Positions 45,526 through 57,445 are shown, counted from the stretch's first letter. The stretch: DNA of 64,000 nucleotides from Zygnema cylindricum (GCA_037447655.1 JBBHKE010001258.1:62001-126000), one strand, 5' to 3'. Translations and numbers: made by a program. The notes: a model not told the origin generated them from the sequence alone.

Positions 45526-46850
45526 CTTTTGACCACCCTCGACTCCGCCACGTGGCAAGCTGCCATTGTTTTAGGATGCACTTCTCTTGTCTCCTCATTG
45601 ATTCCTCCCCACCTCTCCCCTCGGATCCAAGAAGCGTCATCTCAAAACTATACCGATTCGAAATGACGCGTGGCGATTCTCGAAATTCGAGGAAATTACA
45701 AAAACACGGAATATAATGTCCTTTTTTGCTCCACACATTGAGGGCGATATGGTCTTCTTTGGATATCGTCAAATCCTCCACCCGTGTTCATTTCCTCACC
45801 AAAGTTCTACATCTCCCGCGGTTTAGTCTTCCAAGACTGCAGTCACTGAATAAAATCGACGAACGTACTTTTTCAGTTGTGTTGAACCTTTCGGTTTAGT
45901 TTCAAAACTGTTCAACAGTTTGATTTCGAATTTCCTATCTTTCTCGTTAGTTGTTTATTGTCACTTGTATCTTTCCATCTTTTCTGTTTAGATTCTAATG
46001 TTATGTGGCCATTGCACCTAAGGTTTCTCTCTCCGTTGTTTTCCTCAAGAGTTAATGTTTGGCCGAATAAAAATATTTCCCGGTAGCGAAAGAAGTGAAA
46101 AAATCAAAGTACAATTTGCGTTGTCGTTCAATTTAGTATGTACTTTAGTCTATCCTTGTCCCTTTTGCAATATTTTTGCCAGACCTACTCATCGTCAAAC
46201 TCAAACGTCATTAACCTAGAGAGAGAGTTTAAAGAAAAGCGAGACTTCATGAGCGAATGGGAAAACGTTTTCGCACACTTGCAGGATATCGTTCACGCAA
46301 GGATAAGTACACGCTATTTTTTTTTTGCCCTGTCTCATACATGTACGGAAGACAAATTGTAGGGGTCACGATTCTCCAATTTCATACTTCAGTCTTTACT
46401 TAGAGATTAGAGGTCAAAGCTTTGGTCTAAGAAAGACCAAAACGTGTATTCGTGCCCTTCAGCAAGCGCAAGCCTCTTCTCAAGTGGCTCTCCATCACTC
46501 CTCCGACGAAGTACAGTGGCAAATGATAGGCGGTGCCTCCTAGGTCTTCCACAAAAAGATCCAGGCCACTTCCGCGGTCTTCGAGGTTTTGGACCTTAGT
46601 ATATTAGGGTTGTGGGTTGTCATCTATTGTAAGTTTATTCTCTATGTGGGGAGCCAATATTTGTACTTTTGATTAGTTTTGGTGGTGACTTGTTTCAGTT
46701 AGGTTGGTCTTGTTTTTTTGCCCTCGTTGCCTTTGTTTATTATCTCTTGACTCTTAGTCTTGAATACTTTTTTTTGACCCCCTTTGTACTTGGATGGTTT
46801 TTTCGTCTATAAGAATTGCAATAAGGATTCCTTAATCTTTAGGTAGTGTT
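45526..46850 (+). pseudogene. intron-containing small gene or remnant, copy 2 (paralogue of 22116-23690)
   Basis: Not recognised. Blocks conserved with copy 1: MWPLHLRFLSPLFSSRVN (from about 46003), SERSEKIKVQFALSFNL (about 46086-46136, donor GTATGT), TYSSSNSNVINLEREFKEKR continuing FMSEWENVFAHLQDIVHAR (about 46184-46300, after acceptor TTTTTGCCAG) and GQSFGLRKTKTCIRALQQAQ continuing to a TAG (about 46410-46543, after acceptor GAGATTAG). This copy keeps the acceptor lost in copy 1 and has longer frames, so it could be the functional paralogue. The donor after HAR (AAGGATAAG) is not canonical and the first block is not joined in frame, so I cannot call an intact gene. Confidence 0.4.
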
Positions 46851-46972
46851 CGTTGGGTGCACTATTATGTTGTTGCTTTTGTAATTGTTGCTTCTTAAAA
46901 TGTCTTTGGTTGGCGTGCCTTTTGTCCGTGTGTTACACTGTGCATAACTCTCAACGTTGATTACGTTTTTCG

Positions 46973-47278
46973 CATAGTTCAAAAGTAGGTGAAAGTAGGC
47001 TCATACAATATGCCTATTGTATGCAAAGCATACAATATGACCTTAAGACCCATATTGTATTCGGACCTATTCGGACCAATTAAAACATTCGGACCAAACA
47101 TTGGACCAATTAAAACATTCGGACCAAAAATATTTATTTACACCGTCAGATTTTGACGATCGGACGGTCGCTGATCAAAGTAGCGATCTACGAAGATCAC
47201 ATGAAAAGCCCATAACACAACTTACGATAAAGGCGCCGACCAAAGGCCTACCATAAAAACGCCTACTTTTGAACTATG
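46973..47278. mobile_element. hAT-like MITE, short form
   Basis: Inverted ends CATAGTTCAAAAGTAGG and CCTACTTTTGAACTATG bound 306 bp that match the outer parts of 39223-39819, including the internal hairpin ATTGTATGcaaagCATACAAT and the GATCGGACGGTCGCTGATC block. No clear 8-bp duplication flanks this copy. Confidence 0.7.
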
Positions 47279-47748
47279 CTACAGAACCAAACACGTCACG
47301 TGTTATATCATATTCTGCGGCAATGCCGCGAGCCGTAAGATTCACCCTTAAGTACGGACTCATCCGTATACAGACATTCATCATTGTACGGACACTAATT
47401 TACCTTTCCCTTCAATGTCAAACGAGGTACCGAATCCTTGTCGTTTGCAGAAAACACGTGGCTTAACATTTGATCTTGCTGAGAAAATAGCCCAGATAAG
47501 ATCTGCAGAGTACTAATTCTGCGGCGGCTGTGGACACAACGACACATCCTTTAGTTTTGTGCCGTAACAGATCCGTACATACAACTCCAATGTAAAGATA
47601 CGCGGAAAAAAAGCAAAAATTGCCTACCAAGTTTTAGTCTTTCACACCTCTCGTGCACACCAAAGTTATGCAATTCACACTTCGTTTCCTGAGCTGCATT
47701 TCCTCCTCTTGCCAAGTTCAGCCGCGCATCTCAGCTCCTTGTGCGGCA
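47279..47748. other. stretch without a recognisable gene
   Basis: No coding signature; it ends at the first base of the 47749 LTR. Confidence 0.5.
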
Positions 47749-48814
47749 TGTAGAAATCAATGGTTATATCATTATTTTCTAGGTCTAAATTGGAATATAG
47801 AAAGAAGCCGAGGAAGTCTGCCTCTAACTTCTCTCTCAAACTCCCACACTTGTTGGAGTCACTGAGAAGTTGGAGAGGAAGCTAGAGCCATGGCTACCTA
47901 GGCTATCCAGAGGTTTACGGGAAATAGATTATTCAATTTACAGATAGGAAGGTTTATGTACTAAAAGGTATATGTCTGTGACAGGATTTGATCTTGACAC
48001 CTGCCGACCGTCAAAGCGCCGGTAGCCGGTAGCCTTAGCCGTTAAGTCTAGAAGTTCCGATACATACTAGTAGGTTTGATTTGTATTCATATGTTACGAC
48101 GTAGGAAAATTCATTTAACGGCGGATGTTTACGGTTATATAGAACCCGTTATGTAAACGTACGGATTACGGTATGGACAAGAAACAAGTACCGCGCATTT
48201 TGTTTCTTTTACGAAACAAATACTGCGCATGTATTTATTACGGCTCCGATTGAAATCTGCATTTAATCGGACGACCAGGAAGAAAGCCGAGATCGCGGAA
48301 GAGATTCTCGGCAATTTATGGTCATCGCCACATCGGATGACACGTGGCGAAATTGTGTTGGATCGCGGTATCACCGGGGATTACAGCACCGAATCCGGAC
48401 ATGACATGTGTCGACTTTTAGGCCATGTCGTACAATTTCCGTACATAAAGTACACCGGCGGCTGTACTTTTATGTACGACTGTTTAATATGATTGGTGGC
48501 GTACACCAGTAGATAGATTTTGTGAGAGAGATAGGACTTAGAAAATATTGGTAGATAGGACCCTCTCTCCCAGAGAGCTTCCGTACAAAAGGTCAATTTT
48601 GACCCTCCATAACTTACTGCTCAGGGTAGCAAATTCAGAGATTCTTTTTGCTATCGACTCAGGGGAGTCTTGCCTTCACAGGGGTGAAGTTGGTCAGTGT
48701 TTTTTTCTGCTAGGGTGGCAGTTGTTCTTGCTGAAACACAAAGGGGTCAGGGTTATCCTAGAGGCTTCTTGGAAGCTGTCCACTCTGAGGACTTATAGAG
48801 GTCTCAGATTTTTA
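47749..48814 (+). repeat. 5' LTR of the 47.7-kb Copia
   Basis: It starts TGTAGAAATCAATGG and ends CTCAGATTTTTA (CA in the intact form). The gag ATG of the family is mutated to ATA here (near 48796) and followed by an in-frame TAG. The antisense tRNA-like segment (about 47985-48055) has the D-arm-like TAGACTTAACGGCTAAGGC and the T-arm-like CAAGATCAAATCCTG. Confidence 0.9.
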
Positions 48815-48828
48815 GGTTATGGGCCTAC

Positions 48829-51800
48829 CCTCTAGGGTACTAATCTTTAATGGAACTGGCTTCATATACTAGGAAAGTATGATGATAGGAGCTCTATCCG
48901 AAAAAAGGTTTTGGGGGATAGTGAGTGGACGATTGGGGCGTCCATTAAGTCTTGGAATTCCTCCAGGGTTTGAAGGAAGCATATTCACAAAGAAAGCAGG
49001 TCCATCTTCAACGGAGGAGACAAAGGAAGGAAAGGTGGTGGACAAAGGAGCGGAAAAGGAGACGACCACACCAATAGCAACTGGTTCAGCATTCATGCCA
49101 CCAATTCCGAGGAACGAGGAGAATGATACTCAAACCTGGGATTTCAACGATATGGCGGCAAAGCACTTCATCCTACGCCATCTTACTCAAGGACTTGCAT
49201 GTCCTCATTTGCAGGTAGAAAAGGCATCGATCGGTGGATGGCTCTCATAGAGATGTACCGAAGTGGTACGATTCAGCAACAACAGTTGGCTGATCAGAAA
49301 GTTAAGGAATATGTATACAAAGGGGGGAAAATGTTGGATTTTTGCAATGAGCTTGCTACACTCTTCATGGAGCTAGAGAGTGCGGGAAAAGATTTTAGTG
49401 AAAAAGAAAAGGTTAACTGTTTACTGATGAAGTTACCCGATGAGTTCGAGAACATAGTCAACCGTGTGTAGGACTTGCCGGACTCAAGGTGGATATGGAA
49501 CTCAGTGGTAGGGATGATTCTCGTTCGGGAGAATACGATTGAGATTCGAAGGGGAGGAAAGAGTGGCCAAGCCTTGGCAACTTCGACCGATTGGAGGAAC
49601 AAGGATTCCCGGAAACCGGTCGGAAACTATGGGGGAAGGGAGCAGAAAAATCAGGCCGACGAGTTCGGACCAAGGGCTCCCAAAGGTTTATGTCATTTTT
49701 GTAAGAAACCGGGGCACTATATGGCAGAGTGCACTAAGCTAACCGAGCTTCGGTTAAAGGAGGGGCAGACCGGTGGTACCCCGAGAGGAAAGAAAAAGGC
49801 CCTTGTGACACAGGTACATGAGGCGGAATCCGAGGACGAGGACGATGAGCTCCTTTTGGATGAGGAGTTGGAGGCGAAAAACGAGGTCGAAATTCCACGA
49901 AGGCAGAAATGTGCTTACGGTGGATTGAAAGGTGAAGCAGGCTGGATTATAGATTCAGGTGCCTCCATGCACATGTGTAAGGATAGGCACGTGTTCACTA
50001 AGATAAGAAAGATTCCCACCGTAGAGATAAAGTACGGGGATGGGAGGATAGTCACCACTACTCTTGTAGGATCGGTAGATCTGAAAGTGTTAGTAGAAGG
50101 AAAGACATCCATAGTAACATTCTCCGATGTATTGTTTATTCCGGAGCTGAACAAAAACCTCATCTCTACATCTGTATTAGATGATAAGGGTTTTTTACTA
50201 GCACCAAGGAAGGAGTCTTTACTGCTAGTTTTGAGGAGGATGTCTATTTCATTGCTGAGAAAGGTAGCCATGGGATGTTTAGGCTGATCTTAAGTAATGA
50301 AAGGAAGAAACTTTATTATGTAGGTGTTTATGATATTATAATGTGGCATAAGAGGCTTGGGCATGTGATTCTAGATAAGTTAAGAGAGATGAAAAAGATG
50401 GGAGTGGTGGAAGGGATTCAGTTCCGTGAGAGTGATAATATAAGTGATTGTAGTGGATGTGCTCAAGGTAAAGCACACAGATTACCCTTTCCTAAAACAG
50501 CCACCTATAAGGGAGAAAAAATTCTAGATCTAGTACACACAGATATTTGGGGACCGGCTAAAGTTCCCTCACAGGGTGGGAAGAGATTTATGATGACTAT
50601 CACTGATGATTGGTCTCGGTATTCCCGGGTGTATTTTTTGAAAAACAAGTCCAAAGCTCAGGATTGATTTAGATATTATAAAGCATGGAGCGAAAAACTC
50701 CATGAAACTCCAATCAAGAGATTAAGGAGTGACAATGGTGGAGAGTATACTTCTAATCAGTTTGAGGATTTTCTGAGGGAAGATGGGGTCCAACACCAAA
50801 AGACAGTTCCATAAAACTCGGAATAGAATCGGGTAGCTGAAAGGTTAAATATAACACTATGTGATAGTGCTAGAAGTATGTTGTCCGATAAGAAGATAGG
50901 AAAAAGGTTTTGGGCAGATGCAATGAACTGTGCTAATTACCTCAAAAATAGAGTTCTTACTTCAGCTATAAAAGATCAAACACCTTATGAGAGATGGACA
51001 GGCGGGACCAGACATATCTCACTTCAAGGTTTTTGGCAGTCAAGTATTCAGTCTAAAAACAGATCGGTCTAATTGGAAGCTAGATCCTAAAGGAAAACCG
51101 GGATACTTATTAGGATATGATGAGGATGTTAAAGGATATAGAGTTTATGATCGAAAAAGGGAAGATATAATCTTAGTAAAGCATCTAGTAGTTATGGATG
51201 AAGGAAAGTCTGTGGATCCCTTCAAATATACAAAGTTAGTAAAAATCAGATTTGAGTCAGAGAATTCCGATGACTTTGAGCTTCCTAACTATCCAGGTTT
51301 TAGAGAAGATGACATTCTTGCAGGTACAAATCAGAGCGAAAAGGACTCGGCTGTGGAAACTCCAGTGACATCTCTACCCGAAGCAGAAGACGTGGTGGAA
51401 ATTGATTGGAATCAAGGGATAGGGGAGAAGCCGAGATTGTTCGAAAGAATCCATGAGAACCATCTATTCCGGCCTCAGATTTTGAGGGGGGGAGGAGAAG
51501 TAGCAAAAGATTGCAAGAAAAATAGGTTAATAACAAGGTAACAAAACTATCTCATCAAGATGAACCTCAAACTTATGGAGAGGCGATGACTTGTCCCGAA
51601 AGAAATCGGTGGAAGACAACCATTTATGAGGAGATGGCCTCAATTATGGCAGCCAATACTTAGGAGCTGGTGGATTGTCCACCTAACCGAAAACCAATCG
51701 GTTCTAAGTGGGTTTTCAAATTAAAACTGAACCCAAATAACAGAATCGAGCGCTACAAGGCCAGATTAGTGGCAAAGGGATTTACACAAAAGGAGGGAAT

Positions 51801-53145
51801 TCACTAAGAGGAAACCTTCGGCCCGGTCGTCAGATTTCCCTCCGTCCGCATACTTCTCAGTCTGGAAGCAGTGGAAGATATGGAAGTGCACCAGATGGAC
51901 ATCAAGACAACCTTTTTGCATGGAGAATTGGAAGAGGAGATCTTCATGCGACAACCCGAAGGATTTGTGGAGGAACGAGAGAAGAGTAAGGTATGCCGGC
52001 TGATTAAATCCCTTTACGGTTTGAAACAGGCGCCTCGACAGTGGAATAAGAAGCTTGATGAGTTTCTTACCGGTCTAGGATATATTCGGATCAGCTCAGA
52101 TCACTCAATCTATGTTTTTGAGGATGAGGAAGGTATTGTATTTATTGCAATTTATGTTGATGATTTACTTGTTTTAAGTAAATCAATGGAAAAAATTAAT
52201 AAACTGAAAACCAATCTTAAAGGGAGATTTGAAATGAAGGATATGGGAGAAGCAAAATATATTCTAGGAATTCAAGTAGAAATAGATCGAGAAAAAAAGA
52301 TTATATGATTGACTCAAAAGGAAGCAATAGGGAACATGCAGGAAAAATTTCAGATGGATAAAGCTAATAGTTGTACAACTTCAATGGAGTTAAAAAAGGG
52401 AAGTGAGGGGAATGAGGAAGAAGGAGTCATAGTCTTAGAAGAGAAATTATATCCTGAAGAACAAAAGTTCATGCAGACTATTCCTTACAGGCAAGTAGTG
52501 GGAAGTCTAATCTATTTTATGAATTGTACCCGGTCGGATTTAGCTGCAGCTGTAGGATGTCTGAGTAGAAGTCTAAATGCACTCACTAAGAAGGATTGGA
52601 AGGCAGCTAAGAGAGTCCTTAGATATTTGATAGGAACTAGGGATCTATGGTTACATTTGGGTGGAGAGAATAGTGACATCACTACTTGGAGTGATGCTAG
52701 TTATGGTGATGCTCCGATGAGGAGATCTACTTCTGGATATGTATTATATGTGGGTGATGGGGCTTGCTGTAGGAGTAGCAAACAGCAAAAGGTTATTGCT
52801 AAGTCCACCATGGAGGCTGAGTATATGGCCTCTTGCTCTGCTGTAAAAGAATTGATGTGGGTTAAATCTTTGCTTGGTGAGTTTGGTCACCTTAAGAGTG
52901 GTGTGTAGATTTTTTTTTGTGATAATCAGGCTGGAATCGCTATTTCTGCCAATCCTAAACATCATTTTAAAGCTAAACACATGGACATTAGACTCAGATT
53001 TGTTAGAGAGAAAGTAGAAAATAAAATAATCAGTTTAGAGTACCGACCAGATAGTGAGATGGTAGCAGATATGATGACCAAATCTGTGCCTTCCCCTAAA
53101 CTAATTTTTTGCAGGGAGATGTGTGGTTTGAAATTAAAGATTGAC
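48829..53145 (+). pseudogene. degenerate Copia gag-pol
   Basis: Segments in order: gag 48879-49471 in two frames (KRFWGIVSGRLGRP; MYRSGTIQQQQLADQKVKEY; CLLMKLPDEFENIVNRV); zinc knuckle CHFCKKPGHYMAEC and protease WIIDSGASMHMC in 49475-50287; pre-integrase IMWHKRLGHVILD and integrase TITDDWSRYSRVYF in 50275-50667; integrase end 50878-51541; RT 51560-52310 (GSKWVFKLKLNPN, LIKSLYGLKQAPRQWNKKL, AIYVDDLLVLS); RNase H 52309-53145 (ITTWSDASYGDAPMRRSTSG, KSTMEAEYMASCSAVKELMW). In-frame stops and frameshifts occur between most segments. It is the closest relative here of the gag-only element at 29242-33749 and shows what that element has lost. Confidence 0.92.
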
Positions 53146-53161
53146 TAGAAAATAAGGGGAG

Positions 53162-53298
53162 TGTAGAAATCAATGGTTATTTCATTATTTTCTAGGTCTA
53201 AATTGGAATATAGAAAGAAGCCGAGGAAGTCTGCCTCTAACTTCTCTCTCAAACTCCCACACTTGTTGCAGTCACGGAGAAGTTGGAGAGGAAGCTAG
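53162..53298 (+). repeat. truncated 3' LTR of the 47.7-kb Copia
   Basis: It matches the first 137 bp of the 47749 LTR (TGTAGAAATCAATGG to GAGAGGAAGCTAG) and then changes abruptly to MITE sequence. Confidence 0.9.
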
Positions 53299-53398
53299 CT
53301 CAATCGCAACCGTCAGATCCACAATCCAACAAGTGTGTACGGAGAAAAGATGTATTAAGTGGCGAAAAAAACATTGACGCTAATAGCGATTCGCGGTG
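53299..53398. mobile_element. right half of a TA-flanked MITE
   Basis: It matches, in inverse orientation and then directly, the centre and right arm of 42085-42300 (CAATCGCAACC, CGGAGAAAAGATGT, GCTAATAGCGATTCGCGGTG) and ends at TA (53399-53400). The left arm is missing at the junction with the truncated LTR. Confidence 0.75.
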
Positions 53399-53413
53399 TA
53401 CAGTAACGGGAGC

Positions 53414-53876
53414 CAGAGGTCGCAAAAGTCAAAATTTTAGATAACCGAAACCGACCGTTTTTTATTTTTCAAATTCTGAGTACCCGACGCCCGACCGGGT
53501 TATGTCACGCTCCTAAATTCTTAACCGTTACCCGAAACGCGTTTACGAAAATAAAAGTTAACCGAAACTCGATTTCTCGCGACTAACCGTAACCGCCCGT
53601 ACCCGAAAAAGTACAAAAATAGTGGTACATCTCCCTCATGCCTTCCCCCGATACCAACAGTAGAAAGTACAAAAGTGTTGGATAGTATAGATAGTACAAA
53701 ACCTTCAATTTTTTTCGTTTTCTGCTTACCCGATCGTAACCGATTTTTTTTTTCTGTGAATCAACCGCCCGAATCCGCCCGGCCCCCCAAATTTGGAAAC
53801 CGCATCCGTTCCGAATCCGGCGCGGGCGCTCGGTTAACGGTCAGTTATGGTTTCGGTTAACCGTTTGCAACCTCTA
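53414..53876. mobile_element. hAT-like MITE rich in AACCGAAACC/CCCGACCG motifs
   Basis: Ends are inverted: CAGAGGTCGCAAAAG on the left and the complement of TAGAGGTTGCAAACGG on the right, close to the classic hAT terminus. Flanks ACGGGAGC (53406-53413) and ACGAGAGC (53877-53884) form an 8-bp duplication with one mismatch. The interior is 463 bp with repeated ACCG-containing motifs and no transposase. Confidence 0.75.
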
Positions 53877-53884
53877 ACGAGAGC

Positions 53885-54386
53885 GACGCGCAAAAAACAA
53901 TATATGTAGTCCTATGGTATATCGAGAAATTTTACATCGCGGTACATATTGATATCGAGTGTATTTTGTAACGAGCACTCAAAGGTGTCCCATATATCGC
54001 TCCGGGACAAGCAAAAGTCATAGAGATATATTTGGTGGGAGGTGGTGGTTTATACAAATACTGTACGGGTGTAATGTACACTGATCGCGTTGGACATTAA
54101 TTCATTAAAGGTATGGTTACATCAGGAGGTCTTTGTAATAGCACGGACAACAAAATTTGTGTATTACAGAGGCCTCGGTTACATTGCGTATCGTCTGTAA
54201 ATAAGTTTTACATACGTGTTCTGATTTGGGTGGCTCCACGTAAGTTGACGATCAAATCTCTTAAATCGTCAAAGATTTGGAAAACACCATTTTCGTATGG
54301 AAATCCGTACTTCCATATTACGTACGTGTACTTTGCAAGTGTACTGCGTCAATGTACCTCATAGATCTCCTTCACTCTGTTGACTT
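53885..54386. other. stretch without a recognisable gene
   Basis: No coding signature was found between the hAT-like and Harbinger-like MITEs. Confidence 0.5.
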
Positions 54387-54389
54387 TCA

Positions 54390-55167
54390 GGGTATGTCCC
54401 CATGTGCACAAGTAAGGGTTTTTTTCTATCGTTTTTCTGTAAAATTTAGCGTTGTACTGCCTAAGTTGCAGCCGTACAAAGGAATCGCAAATTTGTAGAG
54501 GACAATTTGCGTCACCCTCGAACTTAAGATGTAAGAAAATTTGTCGTCTTGTGTTTTTCGACCCACGGCCATAACAGAAAACGTCATCTTCAAACTTATC
54601 TTTAAAACACATCAGCAATGTGTTTTAAAACTAAGTATTTACGATAAACAAATAGAAACACATTTTCGTACGTGTCGTAATGTTCAAAATATTTCAAACG
54701 ATTTCCAACGACAAAAAAAAGTACACAATTCGCTATGTTTTGGCCGTTTGCATCCAGTTCAACGACAAAAAGTACACAATTTGTTTTGTTTTGTCCGTTT
54801 TCGCCCTGTACGGATTTTTTTTTGAAAGGGTCTTGAAATTCTGATGCCATTTCACGTCGAGCGGAAAAGAGACGCAAAGGCAAAGCACGTCTTCTTGAAA
54901 CCATGAAACAGCACAAGCTGTAAGGTGTTACGTCTACAATGTCACGATAAAACATACAACGTCACAAGCAGTTCCAAAAAATAACGTGCAACAACACAAG
55001 TTGTAGATGCTGACAACCGTCACAGGAATAGTTGACGTATACAATAGTCACAAATGTAAGTTAGGGTTTTGTTCTTACGCATAGGGACACTTGAAAACCA
55101 AGTCAGGCGGATCCGCGCTAAAATACAAAGTAAGTTCGCTAAGTTACAAGTATATTGGGACATACCC
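54390..55167. mobile_element. intact 778-bp PIF/Harbinger-like MITE
   Basis: Termini are GGGTATGTCCCCATGTGC and the inverted ATATTGGGACATACCC. TCA flanks both sides (54387-54389 and 55168-55170). It is the uninterrupted counterpart of the copy split by the outer Copia. The site equivalent to the Copia insertion lies near 54585-54595 (CGTCATCTTCAAACTT). Confidence 0.85.
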
Positions 55168-55170
55168 TCA

Positions 55171-55630
55171 GTTTCAGGAAAAAACGCTATTTCTTTTCGG
55201 CAAAGATTTTACGGTCACCTAGTCCGAAAGCACGTTTTGGGGACGTGTGAAAATTTTCATTTTTCTCGACGCACATGTCTATCATCCAAGAGTAGCGAAT
55301 TGACTGGTTCTGTAATGATGAACTCACCTCTGCGAGGTGGGTTTACCATTACACAGGCGGATGGAAAGATTGCTTTGCTGATGAAGACCAAAATGTAATC
55401 GAACGGTCAATGTTTTCTCCCTGAATACTTAGAGAATTGTAATTTTATTTCCTGTAATGTTGTTTTCAAGAAACTCACGAAAATATAATACGGCATGGTA
55501 AGTGCAAGTACTAAATTCTGTATTAAACCTCTCTTTTCGTCTGATGTAACCATCCCTATACACTATCTCTACAGTAAGGATATTCTTAGCTTAGTAAAAA
55601 GGTGCTTATCACAACACATATGCATGGATG
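55171..55630. other. stretch without a recognisable gene
   Basis: No coding signature; it lies between the MITE and the LTR at 55631. Confidence 0.5.
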
Positions 55631-56675
55631 TGTAGAAATCAATGGATAATTCATTATTTTCTAGGTCTACATTGGAAATATAGAAAGAAGCCGAGGAAGT
55701 CCGCCTCTAACTTCTCTCTCAAAAACTCACACTTGTTGCAGTCACTCAGAAGTTGGAGAGGAAGCTATAGCCATGGCTACCTAGGCTATCCAGAGGTTTA
55801 CGAGAAATAGATTATTATATTTACAGATAGGAAGGTTTGTGTACTATAAGGTATATCTCGGTGAGCCGACCGTTAAAGCACCGGTAGCCGGTAGCCTTAG
55901 CCGTTAAGTGTAGAAGTTCCGATACATACTGTTAGGATTGATTTGTATTCATATGTTACGACGTTGGAAAATTCATTTAACGACGGATGTTTACGGTTAC
56001 ATTTAACGCGTTATGTAAACGTACGGATTACGCTATGTACAAAAACAAGTACCGCGCATTTTGTTTCTTTTACGAAACAAATACTGCGCATGTATTTATG
56101 ACGGCTCCGATTAAAATTTGCATTTAATCGGACAACTGGGAAGAAAGCCGAGATCGCGGAAGAGATTCTCGACGGTTTATGGTCATCGCCACATCGGATG
56201 ACACGTGGCAAAATCGTGTTGGATCGCGGTATCTCTTGGGATTACGGCACCGAATCCGGATATGACATGTGTCGACTTTTAGGCAATGTTGTACAATTTC
56301 CGTACATAAAGTACACCGACGGCTGTACTTTTATGTACGACAGTTTAATATGATTGGTGCCGTACACCAGTAGATAGAGTTTGTGAGAGAGATAGGAATT
56401 AGAAAAAAATTGTAGATAGGACCCTTTCTCCCAGAGAGCTTCTATACAAAAGGTCAATTTTGACCCTCCATAACTTATTGCTCAGGGGAGCAAATTCAGA
56501 GATTCTTTTTGCTATCGACTCAAGGGAGTCTTCCTTTCACAGGGGTGAAGTTGATCAGTGTTTTTGTCTGCCGGGGTGGCAGTTGTTCTTGCTGAAACAA
56601 AAAGGGGTCAGGGTTATCCTAGAGGCTTCTTCGAAGCTGTCCACTCTGAGAACTTATGGAGGTCTCAGAGTTTCA
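55631..56675 (+). repeat. solo (or recombinant) LTR of the 47.7-kb Copia family
   Basis: It runs TGTAGAAATCAATGG to GAGTTTCA, 1045 bp, and aligns along its length with 47749-48814 except for a small deletion around 55860 that removes the tRNA-like T-arm. Flanks GGATG and TGACA do not form a target duplication, so it may be the product of recombination between different insertions or of a flank deletion. It retains TATACAAA at 56443-56450 and the family's gag ATG at 56656. Confidence 0.9.
56443..56450 (+). promoter_or_regulatory. TATA-like box of the LTR upstream of the transporter gene
   Basis: TATACAAA follows the CCCAGAGAGCTTC motif at the position where the inner Copia LTR has TATAAAT. 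It lies 263 bp upstream of the transporter ATG, in the same orientation. Confidence 0.4.
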
Positions 56676-56790
56676 TGACACGTGTGACTGGCACATCGTA
56701 CGGTTATGGGCTCGCATCACATGGAGATCAGGATCTCGCAGCCTCAGTACGGCAACCCGACGTCGCTGGGCCTGTCGACAATGGCGTTGA
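56656..56790 (+). other. LTR-derived upstream ORF overlapping the transporter start
   Basis: The gag start codon of the LTR (ATGGAGGTCTCAGAG) opens a 44-codon frame that leaves the LTR at 56675 and overlaps the transporter ATG (56706) in a different frame, ending TGA at 56788-56790. On a transcript started in the LTR it would compete with the downstream start. Confidence 0.4.
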
Positions 56791-56993
56791 CAACGTTTGT
56801 GTTCTCCGCGTGGATCACGGGCTGGGAGCCAAGTTGATGTGGGTCGGCTTGGCGCTCTTCTTTGGAGGCATCGCGCAGTTCGCCGCCAGCATGTGGGAAT
56901 TTCAGCGCAATGCCACATTCACCGCCACCTTGTTTGCCACCTATGCTGGATTGTGGCTCTCCCTCGAAATCATAATCGTGTTCGCGCTGTGCG

Positions 56994-57445
56994 TATTGGA
57001 GGTGGATTGGCGAAAGCCATGAAATTGTACACAAGAGAAAAATCAATGCATTGGAGAGAGGAATTGATTTGTATTTGGGATGATTTCATTAAGTGAGAAG
57101 AGTAACTTATATACAAAATATACAATGCTAATTATGCTGGAGTCTAAGCGCTCTACGGTGCGCTGTAACAAAGTGACCCTAGTGTAGATTCTAATAAATA
57201 TATGTAGGACAAAAAGAAAGACTGGACCGTCGCCCAAAAGACAGGACCGACGGTCAAAAGACTTTTACGTAAGAAAAGACTAGACCGACGTATGGAATGA
57301 AAAAATACAAAAGTCTGGACCGACGTATAGAAGTACGGACAGAACCAAAAGTAAGTCTTCCGGATAAGACGGTCAACAAGACTTGACCGACGTAAGAAAA
57401 GTACGGGCAAGACAAAAGTAAACTGACGCTAAATGTCCCTTAACA
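56994..57445 (-). repeat. 3' LTR of the transporter-disrupting Copia
   Basis: It adjoins a G-rich polypurine tract (TTGAGGGGGGG on minus, 57446-57457). It contains AGACTGGACCGTCG/AGGACCGACG sub-repeats and a minus-strand TATATAAG. Confidence 0.95.

Larger units (their letters stand above)
47749..53298 (+). mobile_element. decayed Copia element, plus strand, 3' LTR truncated
   Basis: The 5' LTR is 47749-48814, the primer-binding site GGTTATGGGCCTACC starts at 48815, and the 3' LTR starts at 53162 after a polypurine tract (AATAAGGGGAG). The 3' LTR breaks off at 53298 after 137 bp, directly against a truncated MITE, so no target duplication can be defined. A third LTR of the family lies at 55631-56675. 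Confidence 0.9.

Noticed and set aside
55626-56680. Target-site duplication around the 55631-56675 LTR
   Set aside because: The adjoining bases GGATG and TGACA do not match, so I do not claim a simple solo LTR formed at one insertion site.
56558-57022. 154-codon frame ending EVDWRKP as a complete gene
   Set aside because: Its first part is LTR and out-of-frame transporter sequence, and its last residues are encoded by the inserted Copia LTR. Only the middle is transporter exon 1.
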